A stretch of 64,000 nucleotides of DNA, taken from positions 1-64,000 of the forward strand of contig CAJUIP010000019.1 in assembly GCA_910586315.1 (NCBI GenBank), written 5' to 3'. The position numbers and the translations under genes were made by a program. Source of the stretch: an uncultured Lachnospiraceae bacterium. GTDB lineage: Bacteria; Bacillota; Clostridia; Lachnospirales; Lachnospiraceae. Position 1 is the stretch's first letter; the number at the start of each line of letters is the position of its first letter. The notes beneath the pieces are model-generated. The model did not search any database, was not told the origin of the DNA, and saw nothing but the letters and a program-made list of their open reading frames with translations. Below are positions 51,869 through 60,160 of the stretch, in pieces.

Positions 51869-53530
51869 TTATTCCTCCAGCTTAAACCCCGGAATTACCT
51901 CGCTCCAGCTTGAAATTCCTATGATTTCCTTTGCAAATTCCGTGTATTTTAAGGACTGCTTTGTATCGATATATTTGAAAACATTATAAATATTCTTCGG
52001 CATGACGGCTGCTACCTTGTCATTCCTCTCCATATCCACCGTCCAGATACCAAAGGCGCAGGACGTATTGACCTCCACCACAGAATCCACCTGACGGTTT
52101 AAAATAAAAGCGTCAATGTATGGGTTCGCATCTACCAGGTAGTATGCGTAAGCATAGGCGGCAGCCTGAATGTCATAAACCTTTCCTCTTGTGGGACTGT
52201 CCGACGTGAAGCCCTCCTCGGAAAGAATGATATGACGGACCCTGCCGTCTGCGGTACGCATATGGGACTGCTGAAAATAATCCGTCAGCACATTTAAATT
52301 TTTAAAGTTCACCACAGGAGAGTCCACCGTATCGTTGACGGCTCCTGTCTGGTCGTCATCCCAGAATTCCGGCTCTGTCAGCGGATGGGGATAGGGATGA
52401 TAGGCAAGACCCCAGTCAATGTTCCCTTCCGCCCGGATTCCTGCATTGAAAAGATCAATGAAGTCTCTGGCCCCGTACATGAGCGTACTGTTTTCCCGTC
52501 TCCATTCATAATCGGTAGAAAAGAAAACGCGGGCGTTTTTGCTGTGGCTTTTGATGGCCGTGTAAGCCACCCGGAAGCATTTTTCGTAGAGCTTCGTGTA
52601 GGGGGCCAGTTCCATAGGTCCCACATAGTTCCAGTTTTTATTGTTGTTGACTTCATTTCCCACAATCCAGTTGGATACCCGGCCATGATTATAATTGGAG
52701 CCGGAATATCGTTCCGCCATAAAGGATAACAGCGCTCTTGTCGTCTCAAAACCCTCTTTTGTGGAGACATTAAAACCATAGTAGAGGGCACCGGAGGTCT
52801 TTGGCACACCGGCCTCATGAAGCTCCGGAAAGGCCTCGTTCCAGCCGTTTAATAAAATAGCCGTAACGATGATCCCTTTATTGGAAAAGGAACTGATCAT
52901 CCTGTCATAACTTTCTATCAGCTCTTTATTGAAGTGATAGGTCACCCCATTATAGCTGTATTCCAGATCTCCCCCGATCAGATGGTGATAGGGAATATTG
53001 ATGGTTGTGTGTTTTACGCCCAGGTTCAGGGCGTCTCCCAGCATATCCAGTTCAATCAGCAGTCCCTTTTTGCTCATCGAATCCGGATATTCTTCTGTAA
53101 AAGAGGCCATTTCTTCAGGGTTTGTGATATAAATAGGGTTACTGATGGCCTGGTATGTATTTCCTGTCTTTAAAGCCACCACAAACCGGGAGTACAGCAT
53201 GGAATCCGCCACATCCCCGGAATAAGGCAGGGAAAATTTAAGTTCTCCTCCCTTATTGCACCAGGAAATATAGTCGGTCCTGGTTCCAATTTCCGCTTCG
53301 TATGGAGAAAGCTCGAACAGATAATAATATCCGTCGTCCGGCGTCTCTCCCTCATTCAAAGTCCCCGAAACGGCCGTTCCGGTCACCACAACAGTATTTT
53401 TGTTTTCCACGGTACATGTCGTCAGGGATGCGCTGTCATAAGCAAAGCTTGTAAAACATCCAAAAACCGCGGTCAGAAGAAGCCCCAGCAGAAGAGGCCC
53501 TGCCTCGCGGATTCTTTTTCCTTTTTTCAT
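51869..53530 (-). CDS. exported DUF5722 protein, glycoside-hydrolase-like
   Basis: A signal peptide (about 10-32, ending TSFAY) leads a 553-residue protein with an N-terminal beta domain and a large alpha/beta-barrel region containing WIVGNEVNNNKNWNYVG and ILSEEGFTSDSP. The glutamates of NE and SEEG are placed like the acid/base and nucleophile of clan GH-A hydrolases. DUF5722 proteins are secreted by many Lachnospiraceae and the substrate is unknown. The start at 53530 follows AGGAATACTGG; 53551 is in-frame but inferior. Confidence 0.85.
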   Translation of the reverse strand: MKKGKRIREAGPLLLGLLLTAVFGCFTSFAYDSASLTTCTVENKNTVVVTGTAVSGTLNEGETPDDGYYYLFELSPYEAEIGTRTDYISWCNKGGELKFSLPYSGDVADSMLYSRFVVALKTGNTYQAISNPIYITNPEEMASFTEEYPDSMSKKGLLIELDMLGDALNLGVKHTTINIPYHHLIGGDLEYSYNGVTYHFNKELIESYDRMISSFSNKGIIVTAILLNGWNEAFPELHEAGVPKTSGALYYGFNVSTKEGFETTRALLSFMAERYSGSNYNHGRVSNWIVGNEVNNNKNWNYVGPMELAPYTKLYEKCFRVAYTAIKSHSKNARVFFSTDYEWRRENSTLMYGARDFIDLFNAGIRAEGNIDWGLAYHPYPHPLTEPEFWDDDQTGAVNDTVDSPVVNFKNLNVLTDYFQQSHMRTADGRVRHIILSEEGFTSDSPTRGKVYDIQAAAYAYAYYLVDANPYIDAFILNRQVDSVVEVNTSCAFGIWTVDMERNDKVAAVMPKNIYNVFKYIDTKQSLKYTEFAKEIIGISSWSEVIPGFKLEE

Positions 53531-53647
53531 CCAGTATTCCTGCCTTTCCAAATTTTGTCTTATTTATTATACTATGGCAACCTTAAATTACGCTTATTAT
53601 ATCTTTACATTTTACTTAAGAAAGTAAGGCAAATTTGTAATAGCCCT

Positions 53648-53821
53648 GCCTGGCATCTTCGCACGGCAAATTTAAACAGTTCAGCCCTGCATCTTCTTGC
53701 CCGCGGTACGCGGACAAGAAGCACGCGACGTCCGCCCTATGAAGATGCCAGGTAAAAAGCACTTATGAAAACAAGTTTTCAACGTGGTTTTTACCTGAAA
53801 TCTTCGCACGGCTGAACTGTT
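53648..53821. repeat. complex inverted-repeat element, copy 1
   Basis: The element contains nested arms: CCTGGCATCTTC / GAAGATGCCAGG, AACAGTTCAGCC / GGCTGAACTGTT, CTTCTTGCCCGCG / CGCGGACAAGAAG and GGTAAAAA / TTTTTACC. Two of the arms are repeated in direct orientation as ATCTTCGCACGG. It lies just after the stop of the CPBP gene. The gap 53552-53819 has nothing else. Confidence 0.65.
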
Positions 53822-54440
53822 ACACAAAATTTGTAACAATAAGGGCGGCAAGGTTGGCGGCTCCATGAATCAGCATTGGAGCCTTCACGGTCCGGCAGAC
53901 TTCCATGGAGTATGCCAAAATGAGGCCCATAAGGAAACCATAGATACCCTGGCTTATGTTGCCATGGTACAGGCCAAACAAAGCGGCGGAGAGAAAGCCT
54001 GCCGTTTTGGGTGAAAACAGCTCCTTCAAACGCGTGTAGAGAATCCCCCGGAAAAACAATTCCTCCAGCAGGGGGGATGCCAGGAGGAGAACCAGGAGCT
54101 GAAGCCCGAAATTCCCGGAAAGAAGGGCTCCCTCCGCCTGCCCGTAATCCATATCCCCCATGGCCGCCGTCAAGAACCGAAAAAGAAGCGACAGGAAAAA
54201 GCCGGCCGCAGCACAGGCCGCGGCCCGTTTTAAGCCCCAGCGCTCTTCTCCCCGAAACACGGCATCCTCCCTATAAAAATGTATCAGCATGGGGACCGCC
54301 AGGATTGCCCTGAATAATGTATCCCACAAAACGGCCGCTTCTCCAAACAATGTGGTCTGTCCCATGGGGATCTCAATCAGACAGGCCACAGAAAGGCAGA
54401 AAAGTGTCGGTATCAAAATTCTTCGTATTCGTATTTTCAT
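53820..54440 (-). CDS. CPBP family intramembrane glutamic protease
   Basis: About six to eight hydrophobic segments and the CPBP (Abi) motifs EELFFRGILYTRL and GLYHGNISQGIYGFLMG are present, followed by LIHGAANLAAL; the two Glu and the His residues are the catalytic set. Members cleave membrane peptides and include bacteriocin self-immunity factors. The start at 54440 follows AAGGATGG; 54470 lies upstream in frame but is inferior. Repeat elements flank the gene on both sides. Confidence 0.9.
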   Translation of the reverse strand: MKIRIRRILIPTLFCLSVACLIEIPMGQTTLFGEAAVLWDTLFRAILAVPMLIHFYREDAVFRGEERWGLKRAAACAAAGFFLSLLFRFLTAAMGDMDYGQAEGALLSGNFGLQLLVLLLASPLLEELFFRGILYTRLKELFSPKTAGFLSAALFGLYHGNISQGIYGFLMGLILAYSMEVCRTVKAPMLIHGAANLAALIVTNFV

Positions 54441-54477
54441 TAATTTCCATCCTTTTTCATAATCGTTCACAGCCTTT

Positions 54478-54557
54478 CATCTTCTTGTCCGCGTGCCGCG
54501 GACAAGAAGCGCGCGGCATCTGCCTTATGAAGATTCCAAGTAAAAAGCACTTAAGAA
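54478..54557. repeat. complex inverted-repeat element, copy 2 (partial)
   Basis: About 80 bases match copy 1 (53689-53770) in direct orientation with a few differences, including the perfect palindrome CTTCTTGTCCGCG-TGC-CGCGGACAAGAAG. The outer arms of copy 1 are missing. Confidence 0.65.
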
Positions 54558-54657
54558 ACCATCATATCACAATTCTTCCGCCGCTTCCACCATTTTCCGT
54601 CATGGGACAATTTGCTTCCTCCATATACTTTATAAAAAACAAAGAAGCAGCAATCCC

Positions 54658-55491
54658 ATGCCCAAAATCAAACGCTGGAAGGCGGCAGCCGCCGTCCTTC
54701 TTCTTTTCACTTTCGCCTTCGGGGCCGGAACCCTGACGGCCGCCATCACCCAAAAATACACTAAAGCCGCTGCCGTTTCCTCATCTGCCGACGGAAACTG
54801 GGGATTAAGTTTTCAGACAGAGGGAAAGCCGCCGGTGGCCAACGCCACCGCGGACCAATTAAAAGCCTACAATGCCAGCTATGCGGAAATGACCGGGGAA
54901 AAGGTAATCTACCTGACCTTTGACGCCGGATATGAAAACGGAAATACTCCGGCCATCCTGGATGCCTTAAAAAAGCATCAGGTGCCTGCGGCTTTTTTCG
55001 TGGTGGGAAACTATCTGGAGACCAGCCCGGACCTGGTTAAGCGAATGCTTGCGGAAGGTCACATTGTGGCGAACCATACCTACCACCATCCGGACATGTC
55101 GAAAATCTCCTCAAAGGAATCTTTCTCAAAGGAACTCACAGACCTGGAAACCCTGTATACAGAAATCACCGGACAGACCATGCCAAAATACTACCGCCCT
55201 CCCCAGGGGAAATACAGCGAATCCAACTTACAGATGGCAAAGGATCTGGGATATCATACCTTTTTCTGGAGCCTTGCCTATGTGGACTGGTATCAGGATA
55301 AACAGCCTTCCAGGGAAGAGGCCTTTAAAAAGCTTCTGGGCCGTATCCATCCCGGAGCCGTTGTCCTGCTGCACAGCACTTCCTCCACCAATGCCGCCAT
55401 TCTGGATGAGCTGCTGACAAAATGGGAGGACATGGGCTATACATTCAAATCCATCGACGCCCTGGCAGCTTCCGACTCCAGCCCGCAATAG
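54658..55491 (+). CDS. polysaccharide deacetylase, PdaA-like
   Basis: The 277-residue exported protein has a signal-anchor (about 8-30) and a NodB-type domain. Motifs are TFDAGYEN (catalytic Asp; the usual DD is DA), HIVANHTYHHPDMSK (metal-binding H-x3-H), RPPQGKYSES and VVLLHSTSSTNA. In this subfamily the enzyme deacetylates N-acetylmuramic acid to make delta-lactam in the spore cortex (PdaA). The second Asp of the usual TFDD motif is replaced by Ala as in PdaA. The ribosome-binding site is weak. Confidence 0.92.
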   Translation: MPKIKRWKAAAAVLLLFTFAFGAGTLTAAITQKYTKAAAVSSSADGNWGLSFQTEGKPPVANATADQLKAYNASYAEMTGEKVIYLTFDAGYENGNTPAILDALKKHQVPAAFFVVGNYLETSPDLVKRMLAEGHIVANHTYHHPDMSKISSKESFSKELTDLETLYTEITGQTMPKYYRPPQGKYSESNLQMAKDLGYHTFFWSLAYVDWYQDKQPSREEAFKKLLGRIHPGAVVLLHSTSSTNAAILDELLTKWEDMGYTFKSIDALAASDSSPQ

Positions 55492-55570
55492 CCCTTCGCA
55501 GTACGCACCTGGCGCCAGTACATAACGCCGGACTTCCTCTTTTTATGCAGATATGTTTAAACGCACAAAA

Positions 55571-55606
55571 AACCGCCGTCCCTTTTTCATCTGCCGGGCG
55601 GCGGTT
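55571..55606. terminator. bidirectional terminator between pdaA-like and regulator genes
   Basis: AACCGCCG and CGGCGGTT form a stem with A and T runs outside, between two convergent genes. Confidence 0.75.
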
Positions 55607-55614
55607 CTTCTTTC

Positions 55615-56322
55615 TTAATCTGGCTCTACAATTCTGTACCCCACTCCCACTTCTGTGAAAATATACTGGGGCTCCGCCGGATTTTTTTCAATTTTTCTCC
55701 TGATATTGGCCATATTTACGCGGAGGATCCGGTTATCGCTTTTCATGTTAGGGCCCCAGATTTCTTTGATAATGTAGTCATAAGTCATGACTTTTCCGGC
55801 GTATTTTCCAAGAAGGCTTACAATTTTATATTCATTCTGGGTAAGTCCGACATCCTTTCCTTCTTTATACACTCTGTGCTTGTCATAATCAATGGTCAGG
55901 TCTCCGGATACAAACAGACCACTTGCCGCCCCGTTCTGGTTGAAACAGGCCGTGCGGGTATGACGGATCGCTGTGCGGATTCTGGCCAGCAGCTCTGATG
56001 TGCCAAAAGGCTTTGTAATATAATCGTCAGCGCCCAAGTCCAGTGCTTCCACCTTATCCCTTTCATGGGTTCTGGCAGACACTACAATCACCGGCATAGC
56101 CGACCATTCCCTGACACTCTTCAATATTTTCATCCCATCCATGTCCGGCAGCCCCAGATCCAAAAGCACTACATCGGGGCACTGGGAAGTAATCAGGCTG
56201 TATGCTTCCGCTCCTGTTTGCGCCATAATTACATCATAATGATTTGCCTCCAGCACTGTCCTGAAAAAATTGCCGATTCTTTTATCATCTTCAACCACCA
56301 AAATTCTGTCTTTGATTTCCAT
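55615..56322 (-). CDS. KdpE-like response regulator
   Basis: The OmpR-type protein of about 235 residues has a receiver domain (ILVVEDDKRIGNFFRTVLEA; the phospho-acceptor Asp in VVLLDLGLPDMDG; Lys in YITKPFGTSELL) and a winged helix (LTQNEYKIVSLLGKYAGKVM). The start at 56322 has GAGGAAC ahead and overlaps nothing, while 56337 would overlap the kinase. It is the partner of the upstream sensor kinase. KdpE-type regulators control potassium uptake; here no kdpFABC lies near. Confidence 0.93.
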   Translation of the reverse strand: MEIKDRILVVEDDKRIGNFFRTVLEANHYDVIMAQTGAEAYSLITSQCPDVVLLDLGLPDMDGMKILKSVREWSAMPVIVVSARTHERDKVEALDLGADDYITKPFGTSELLARIRTAIRHTRTACFNQNGAASGLFVSGDLTIDYDKHRVYKEGKDVGLTQNEYKIVSLLGKYAGKVMTYDYIIKEIWGPNMKSDNRILRVNMANIRRKIEKNPAEPQYIFTEVGVGYRIVEPD

Positions 56323-56333
56323 ATTTCTGTTCC

Positions 56334-57383
56334 TCACTTTTTCGGAAGCCAGAACATCATCCTGGCGCCGCCTTCTTTTCTGTTTTCCGCTTTCATATTG
56401 CCCTTGTGCGCCCTGACAATACTCATGCAGACGGAAAGTCCGATTCCCATACTGCGCTTGGAATCGCTCTCTTCTCCCTCCCTGGGCTGGAGATTTCCCC
56501 CAAATATTTTAGGGAGTATGTTCTCTCGAATTCCAAGCCCATCATCTTCTACGAAAACCTGTACTCTGTCCTCCTGCTCCACAACCGCAATGTTAATCTT
56601 TGTCGTTACTTTGCCGTGGAGCACGGAATTTTCCAGAAGATTTACCAGTACCTGTTCAATGAGAATACCGTCCATGGGAACTAAAAAAAGCTCCTGAGGC
56701 AGATCCACAGATACCTCCACATCGGGAAATCTTTTCTTAAATTTCAGAACGGCGCTTCCGATGATTTCCTCAATCAGCTCCTCCCGCTTGTCAATTCTGG
56801 CGTTCTCCCCTCCCATCCGTGTAACGGAAAGGAGATTTTCCACAATCCGAATCAGCCACTGGGCCTCCGACCGGATATCTTTTACAAAGTCCATCCTCTT
56901 TTCTTCTGTCAGGGAATCATGGGTATCAATGATAGCGGAAGCGGCACATATAATAGAGGTTAACGGAGTACGGATATCATGGGAAACGGCTCTCAAAAGA
57001 TTGCCCCTCATTTTTTCCTTCTCCGCCTCTAACCGGATCTGTTCCTGCTTTTTTATTCTGGTAGTCATTGCGCTGACGCTGCACGCTACTGCCAGCATGG
57101 CTACAAAGGTTAAAGGATAGCCTGTAATTGCAAAGTTTATTTCAAAATAGGGGTACGTGAATACATAATTTACGCCTGCCACGGCAATCATGGACGCCAG
57201 AATTCCATATACATACCCCTCTGTCAGCCTTGATACGAAAAACACTGCCAGCACAAACAGCAGCGGAACATGAGTGTCAGAATCGGAAAAGGGCTGAAGC
57301 AGGAAACAAAACAGCGTTACAAACCCTAAAATACCAAAGGTAATTGCAATATTGATTATAATATTCCATTTCTTCGAAGGCAT
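56334..57383 (-). CDS. KdpD-like sensor histidine kinase (DUF4118), without the N-terminal Usp/KdpD domain
   Basis: The 349-residue kinase has four hydrophobic segments (about 9-110; the DUF4118 module) followed by a HisKA domain with AVSHDIRTPLTSIICAASAI and an HATPase domain with LLENSVLHG, DDGLGIRENILPKIF and GIGLSVCMSIVRAH. In comparison with KdpD it lacks the KdpD and universal-stress-protein domains of about 370 residues, so turgor/potassium signal input would have to come from the membrane part. It partners with the response regulator. Confidence 0.93.
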   Translation of the reverse strand: MPSKKWNIIINIAITFGILGFVTLFCFLLQPFSDSDTHVPLLFVLAVFFVSRLTEGYVYGILASMIAVAGVNYVFTYPYFEINFAITGYPLTFVAMLAVACSVSAMTTRIKKQEQIRLEAEKEKMRGNLLRAVSHDIRTPLTSIICAASAIIDTHDSLTEEKRMDFVKDIRSEAQWLIRIVENLLSVTRMGGENARIDKREELIEEIIGSAVLKFKKRFPDVEVSVDLPQELFLVPMDGILIEQVLVNLLENSVLHGKVTTKINIAVVEQEDRVQVFVEDDGLGIRENILPKIFGGNLQPREGEESDSKRSMGIGLSVCMSIVRAHKGNMKAENRKEGGARMMFWLPKK

Positions 57384-57452
57384 AACAGCTCCATCCTTAC
57401 TTTTTCACGTATTAAATATCAGTATATCATATTTTTCCGTTAAGATTCCGCT

Positions 57453-57485
57453 AAATATAAAAGCCTCCGGCCATTTGGCCGGAGA
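57453..57485 (-). terminator. terminator of the small membrane-protein gene
   Basis: CTCCGGCC-AAAT-GGCCGGAG is followed by GCTTTTATATTT on the minus strand. Confidence 0.8.
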
Positions 57486-57496
57486 GCCCTTCTTTC

Positions 57497-57643
57497 CTAT
57501 CGGTATAAAGAATACCCGTATTTCAGTTTGCGATAGATTTTCCATATGATTATAACCGGTATACATACGGTAATTGCAATCGTCGGGAACCCTCCCACCA
57601 CTGCAAGAAGAATCATCATAATTACACTGAATATGCTGCTCAT
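57497..57643 (-). CDS. 48-residue membrane protein
   Basis: The product is MSSIFSVIMMILLAVVG followed by a short turn, a second hydrophobic stretch (TIAITVCIPVIIIWKIYRK) and a basic tail. AGAGGACATAAGT precedes the ATG at 57643; the frame extends up to 57787 but with no ribosome-binding site. The protein is probably a two-segment hairpin. It lies just upstream of the KdpDE-like genes on the same strand, with its own terminator between. Function unknown. Confidence 0.6.
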   Translation of the reverse strand: MSSIFSVIMMILLAVVGGFPTIAITVCIPVIIIWKIYRKLKYGYSLYR

Positions 57644-57830
57644 ACTTATGTCCTCTTCTTTCTGCTTTTTAATTTTTGTGTGTATCATAACATACCATAT
57701 GCGGTCCATCCACCGTACCTCTCTGTTTTTAACCCGGTCTTTATCTCCTGTCTGATTTTTTAGCAGTAATTTTACAAAGATGGACATAATTCTTGAAGGA
57801 CAGTCCCTGTAATGCTATAATATTGTAGAA

Positions 57831-57903
57831 AGAGCATGTCAGAAAATTCCTTTTCACAAACTGGAGCGTGCAGATAATGGGAATGAATTTTCAAACATGC
57901 TAT
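57831..57903 (+). repeat. deleted MITE-like element, copy 3
   Basis: It begins AGAGCATGTCAGAAAATTCC and ends GAATTTTCAAACATGCTAT. It shares both ends with the 162-base copies at 48596 and 50905 but lacks about 90 bases of the middle. It is 43 bases upstream of the DUF1576 start. Confidence 0.7.
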
Positions 57904-57946
57904 AGCATCTTATACATAAAAGCCTCAAAATATGGAGGAATTCCAA

Positions 57947-59422
57947 ATGGAGAAAAGACGAGTCAAAAACAGCCGGATCATTAATGGAATCGCATTTTTC
58001 TTTTCTGTATTTTTTCTCCTGTCTGCTCTGGTGGCAGCCTTTTACACTGGTGAGTTCGGGAGTGTGTTTTATGACTGGTATCTGATTATGATTTCTCCAT
58101 GCCCTCTGGTTACCGACTATCTGGCCATAGGCGGCCTGGCGAGCGCCATGTTAAATGCCGGTGCCTGCGGTATGTCCTGTTTTCTGTTCATGATCTTTTT
58201 AAAGGGAAACTCTCATGCAAATACGCTGGCTGGCTACTTTCTTGTGGTGGCCCACTGCTTTTACGGCCTGAATTTTCTCAACATGTGGCCCTGTTTTCTG
58301 GCCCCCTTCCTCTACTTCAGGCTGAAGCAGCTGGACTACAAAAATAATCTCCATGTCTGTATGTTTGCCACCTCCTTCGGACCTTTCATCAGTGAATTTC
58401 TGTTCCGGTATACGTTAAAGGATACTCCTGTCTTCGGGCAGGCCAGTCTGACCTTTTCCGGAGTGCTCCTGGCCCTTTTATTCTCCGCCGCACTGGGCTT
58501 TGTGATTCCGGCTATTCTGCCCGGCGCCAGGGCCTGGCACAAGGGATACAACCTCTATAACGGCGGTCTGGCCTTTGGACTCTTCGGATTTCTGGTTTTT
58601 AACTTTATGTACAAAACCATGGGAATCAAGCCGCCCGCAAGCCCCCGGTACATCAACCCCATCTATGACAGCTTTGGACATTCCTACCGGGCGTACGGAA
58701 CGGTTTTCTTCCTGATTATATTTTCCGCCTGCATTTTTTCCGGCTTTTTCTTAAACGGCAAAAGCTTCCGGGGCTACGTCCATCTTATAAAGGATACAGG
58801 ATATGTCAGCAACTTCGCGGATAAATACGGCATGCCCCTCTGTCTTATCAACATTGGCATCTACGGGCTTTTCTTTCTTCTCTACATTAATCTGGTGATA
58901 TTTTTTACAGAGGGCGCGGGCTTCACAGGGCCCACCATCGGCGTCATTTTAGCCGCCCTGACCTTCACGGCTATGGGACAGCACCCAAGAAACGTATGGC
59001 CCATCCTGGCCGGTTACCAGCTTTTATACATTACTACGATTTTCCTCTGCTCCATCAGCCACGGGGAACTGACCTGGTCCATATCCACTCAGGGATACAT
59101 AAACGGCGTCGCCTTCGCCACCGGACTCTGCCCTATTGTAGGGCGCTATGGAATCCGCGCCGGACTGGCTGCCGGATTCATGTGCGCCTCCATGTGCACG
59201 GCCACCAGCGCGCTCCACGGCGGTTTTGTTCTCTACAACGGCGGCTTTACCGCAGGAATTACCGCCTTAATTCTTCTGCCGATACTGGAACATTATGTCC
59301 CCACGGTCCGGGAACAGATGAAGAGCCAGTCCAAGCTCCTGAAAACCATGATTGCCCTGGATGAAACCTCTTCTGTAAGAAAAAAACAGAGCCAGGATTC
59401 CCATGGCTCTGCCGTACATTGA
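57947..59422 (+). CDS. DUF1576 membrane protein
   Basis: The 491-residue protein has about twelve hydrophobic segments. The DUF1576 pattern is seen in LNFLNMWPCFLAPFLYFR, the inverted repeat-like second half (GHSYRAYGTVFF ... VNGVAFATGLCPIVGRYG) and ALHGGFVLYNGGFTAG. The two halves look like an internal duplication as in secondary transporters. The substrate is unknown. The preferred start at 57947 follows GGAGG by 8 bases; the ATG at 57932 includes that site in its own codons. Confidence 0.85.
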   Translation: MEKRRVKNSRIINGIAFFFSVFFLLSALVAAFYTGEFGSVFYDWYLIMISPCPLVTDYLAIGGLASAMLNAGACGMSCFLFMIFLKGNSHANTLAGYFLVVAHCFYGLNFLNMWPCFLAPFLYFRLKQLDYKNNLHVCMFATSFGPFISEFLFRYTLKDTPVFGQASLTFSGVLLALLFSAALGFVIPAILPGARAWHKGYNLYNGGLAFGLFGFLVFNFMYKTMGIKPPASPRYINPIYDSFGHSYRAYGTVFFLIIFSACIFSGFFLNGKSFRGYVHLIKDTGYVSNFADKYGMPLCLINIGIYGLFFLLYINLVIFFTEGAGFTGPTIGVILAALTFTAMGQHPRNVWPILAGYQLLYITTIFLCSISHGELTWSISTQGYINGVAFATGLCPIVGRYGIRAGLAAGFMCASMCTATSALHGGFVLYNGGFTAGITALILLPILEHYVPTVREQMKSQSKLLKTMIALDETSSVRKKQSQDSHGSAVH

Positions 59423-59428
59423 TTTCTT

Positions 59429-60160
59429 TCATTTTTTGACTTTTTCGATACTCTTTACCGTGAGAATCTGATTTTTCACGGTAAATTTTATTTCATACCC
59501 TGCAAACTCCATTCCATACACCCGTTCCGGGTCATTCTGGTAGGACGGTCTGGGATCATGTGCCAGGACGGACATGAGAGGAGCTCTCTTTTCTTCCTCC
59601 ACAACCTCCAGCCATGGCTCCCCGGCTTCCACCGTCAGCCCATACGCTCTGGTATGGTCCGTAAATCCTCCGGAAGCTTCGGGATGGCTGTCCACAAAAG
59701 GGAGGTATGGCTTGATATCATAGATGGGAGTCCCATCCATCAAATCGGCGCCAGACACGCACAGCACAGGCCCCTGCTCTTTCCGAAACTCTACCGCATC
59801 CAGCCGGACACAGGACAGCCCCACCGCATTGGGCCTGAATGGTGAGCGGGTGGCAAACACGCCTTTTCTTTCATTTCCTCCCAGTCTCGGAGGGCGCACC
59901 GTCGCAGACCAGCCGTCCCGCACAGCCTCCGAAAATTCCCAGATCAGCCAAATATGGGAGAATTCCTCAATTCCCCTCAAAGCATCGGGATTTCGGTATT
60001 CTTTTTCAAATACAATTTCCGCTTTCAAATCTTCAATAAGGCCGCTCTGCCTAGGAATTCCGAATTTTGTCGGAAAATCCGTGTGGATTCTGGCGATTAC
60101 ATGAAAATACCGGTGCTCAGGCAACCCCTTACCGTTCTGGTCTCCAGGCCTTCTATCCAT
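59429..60160 (-). CDS. trmO: tRNA(Thr) m6t6A37 methyltransferase-like protein (TrmO/TsaA)
   Basis: The 243-residue protein shows the TsaA-type fold: ARIHTDFPTKFGIPRQSGL, LRGIEEFSHIWLIWEFSEA, GVFATRSPFRPNAVGLSCVR and GADLMDGTPIYDIKPYLPF. The E. coli enzyme N6-methylates t6A37 in threonine tRNA. A C-terminal domain typical of the family is present. It overlaps the dehydrogenase stop by 8 bases. The exact start is uncertain because GGAAAA lies at an acceptable distance from the first ATG. Confidence 0.88.
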   Translation of the reverse strand: MDRRPGDQNGKGLPEHRYFHVIARIHTDFPTKFGIPRQSGLIEDLKAEIVFEKEYRNPDALRGIEEFSHIWLIWEFSEAVRDGWSATVRPPRLGGNERKGVFATRSPFRPNAVGLSCVRLDAVEFRKEQGPVLCVSGADLMDGTPIYDIKPYLPFVDSHPEASGGFTDHTRAYGLTVEAGEPWLEVVEEEKRAPLMSVLAHDPRPSYQNDPERVYGMEFAGYEIKFTVKNQILTVKSIEKVKK

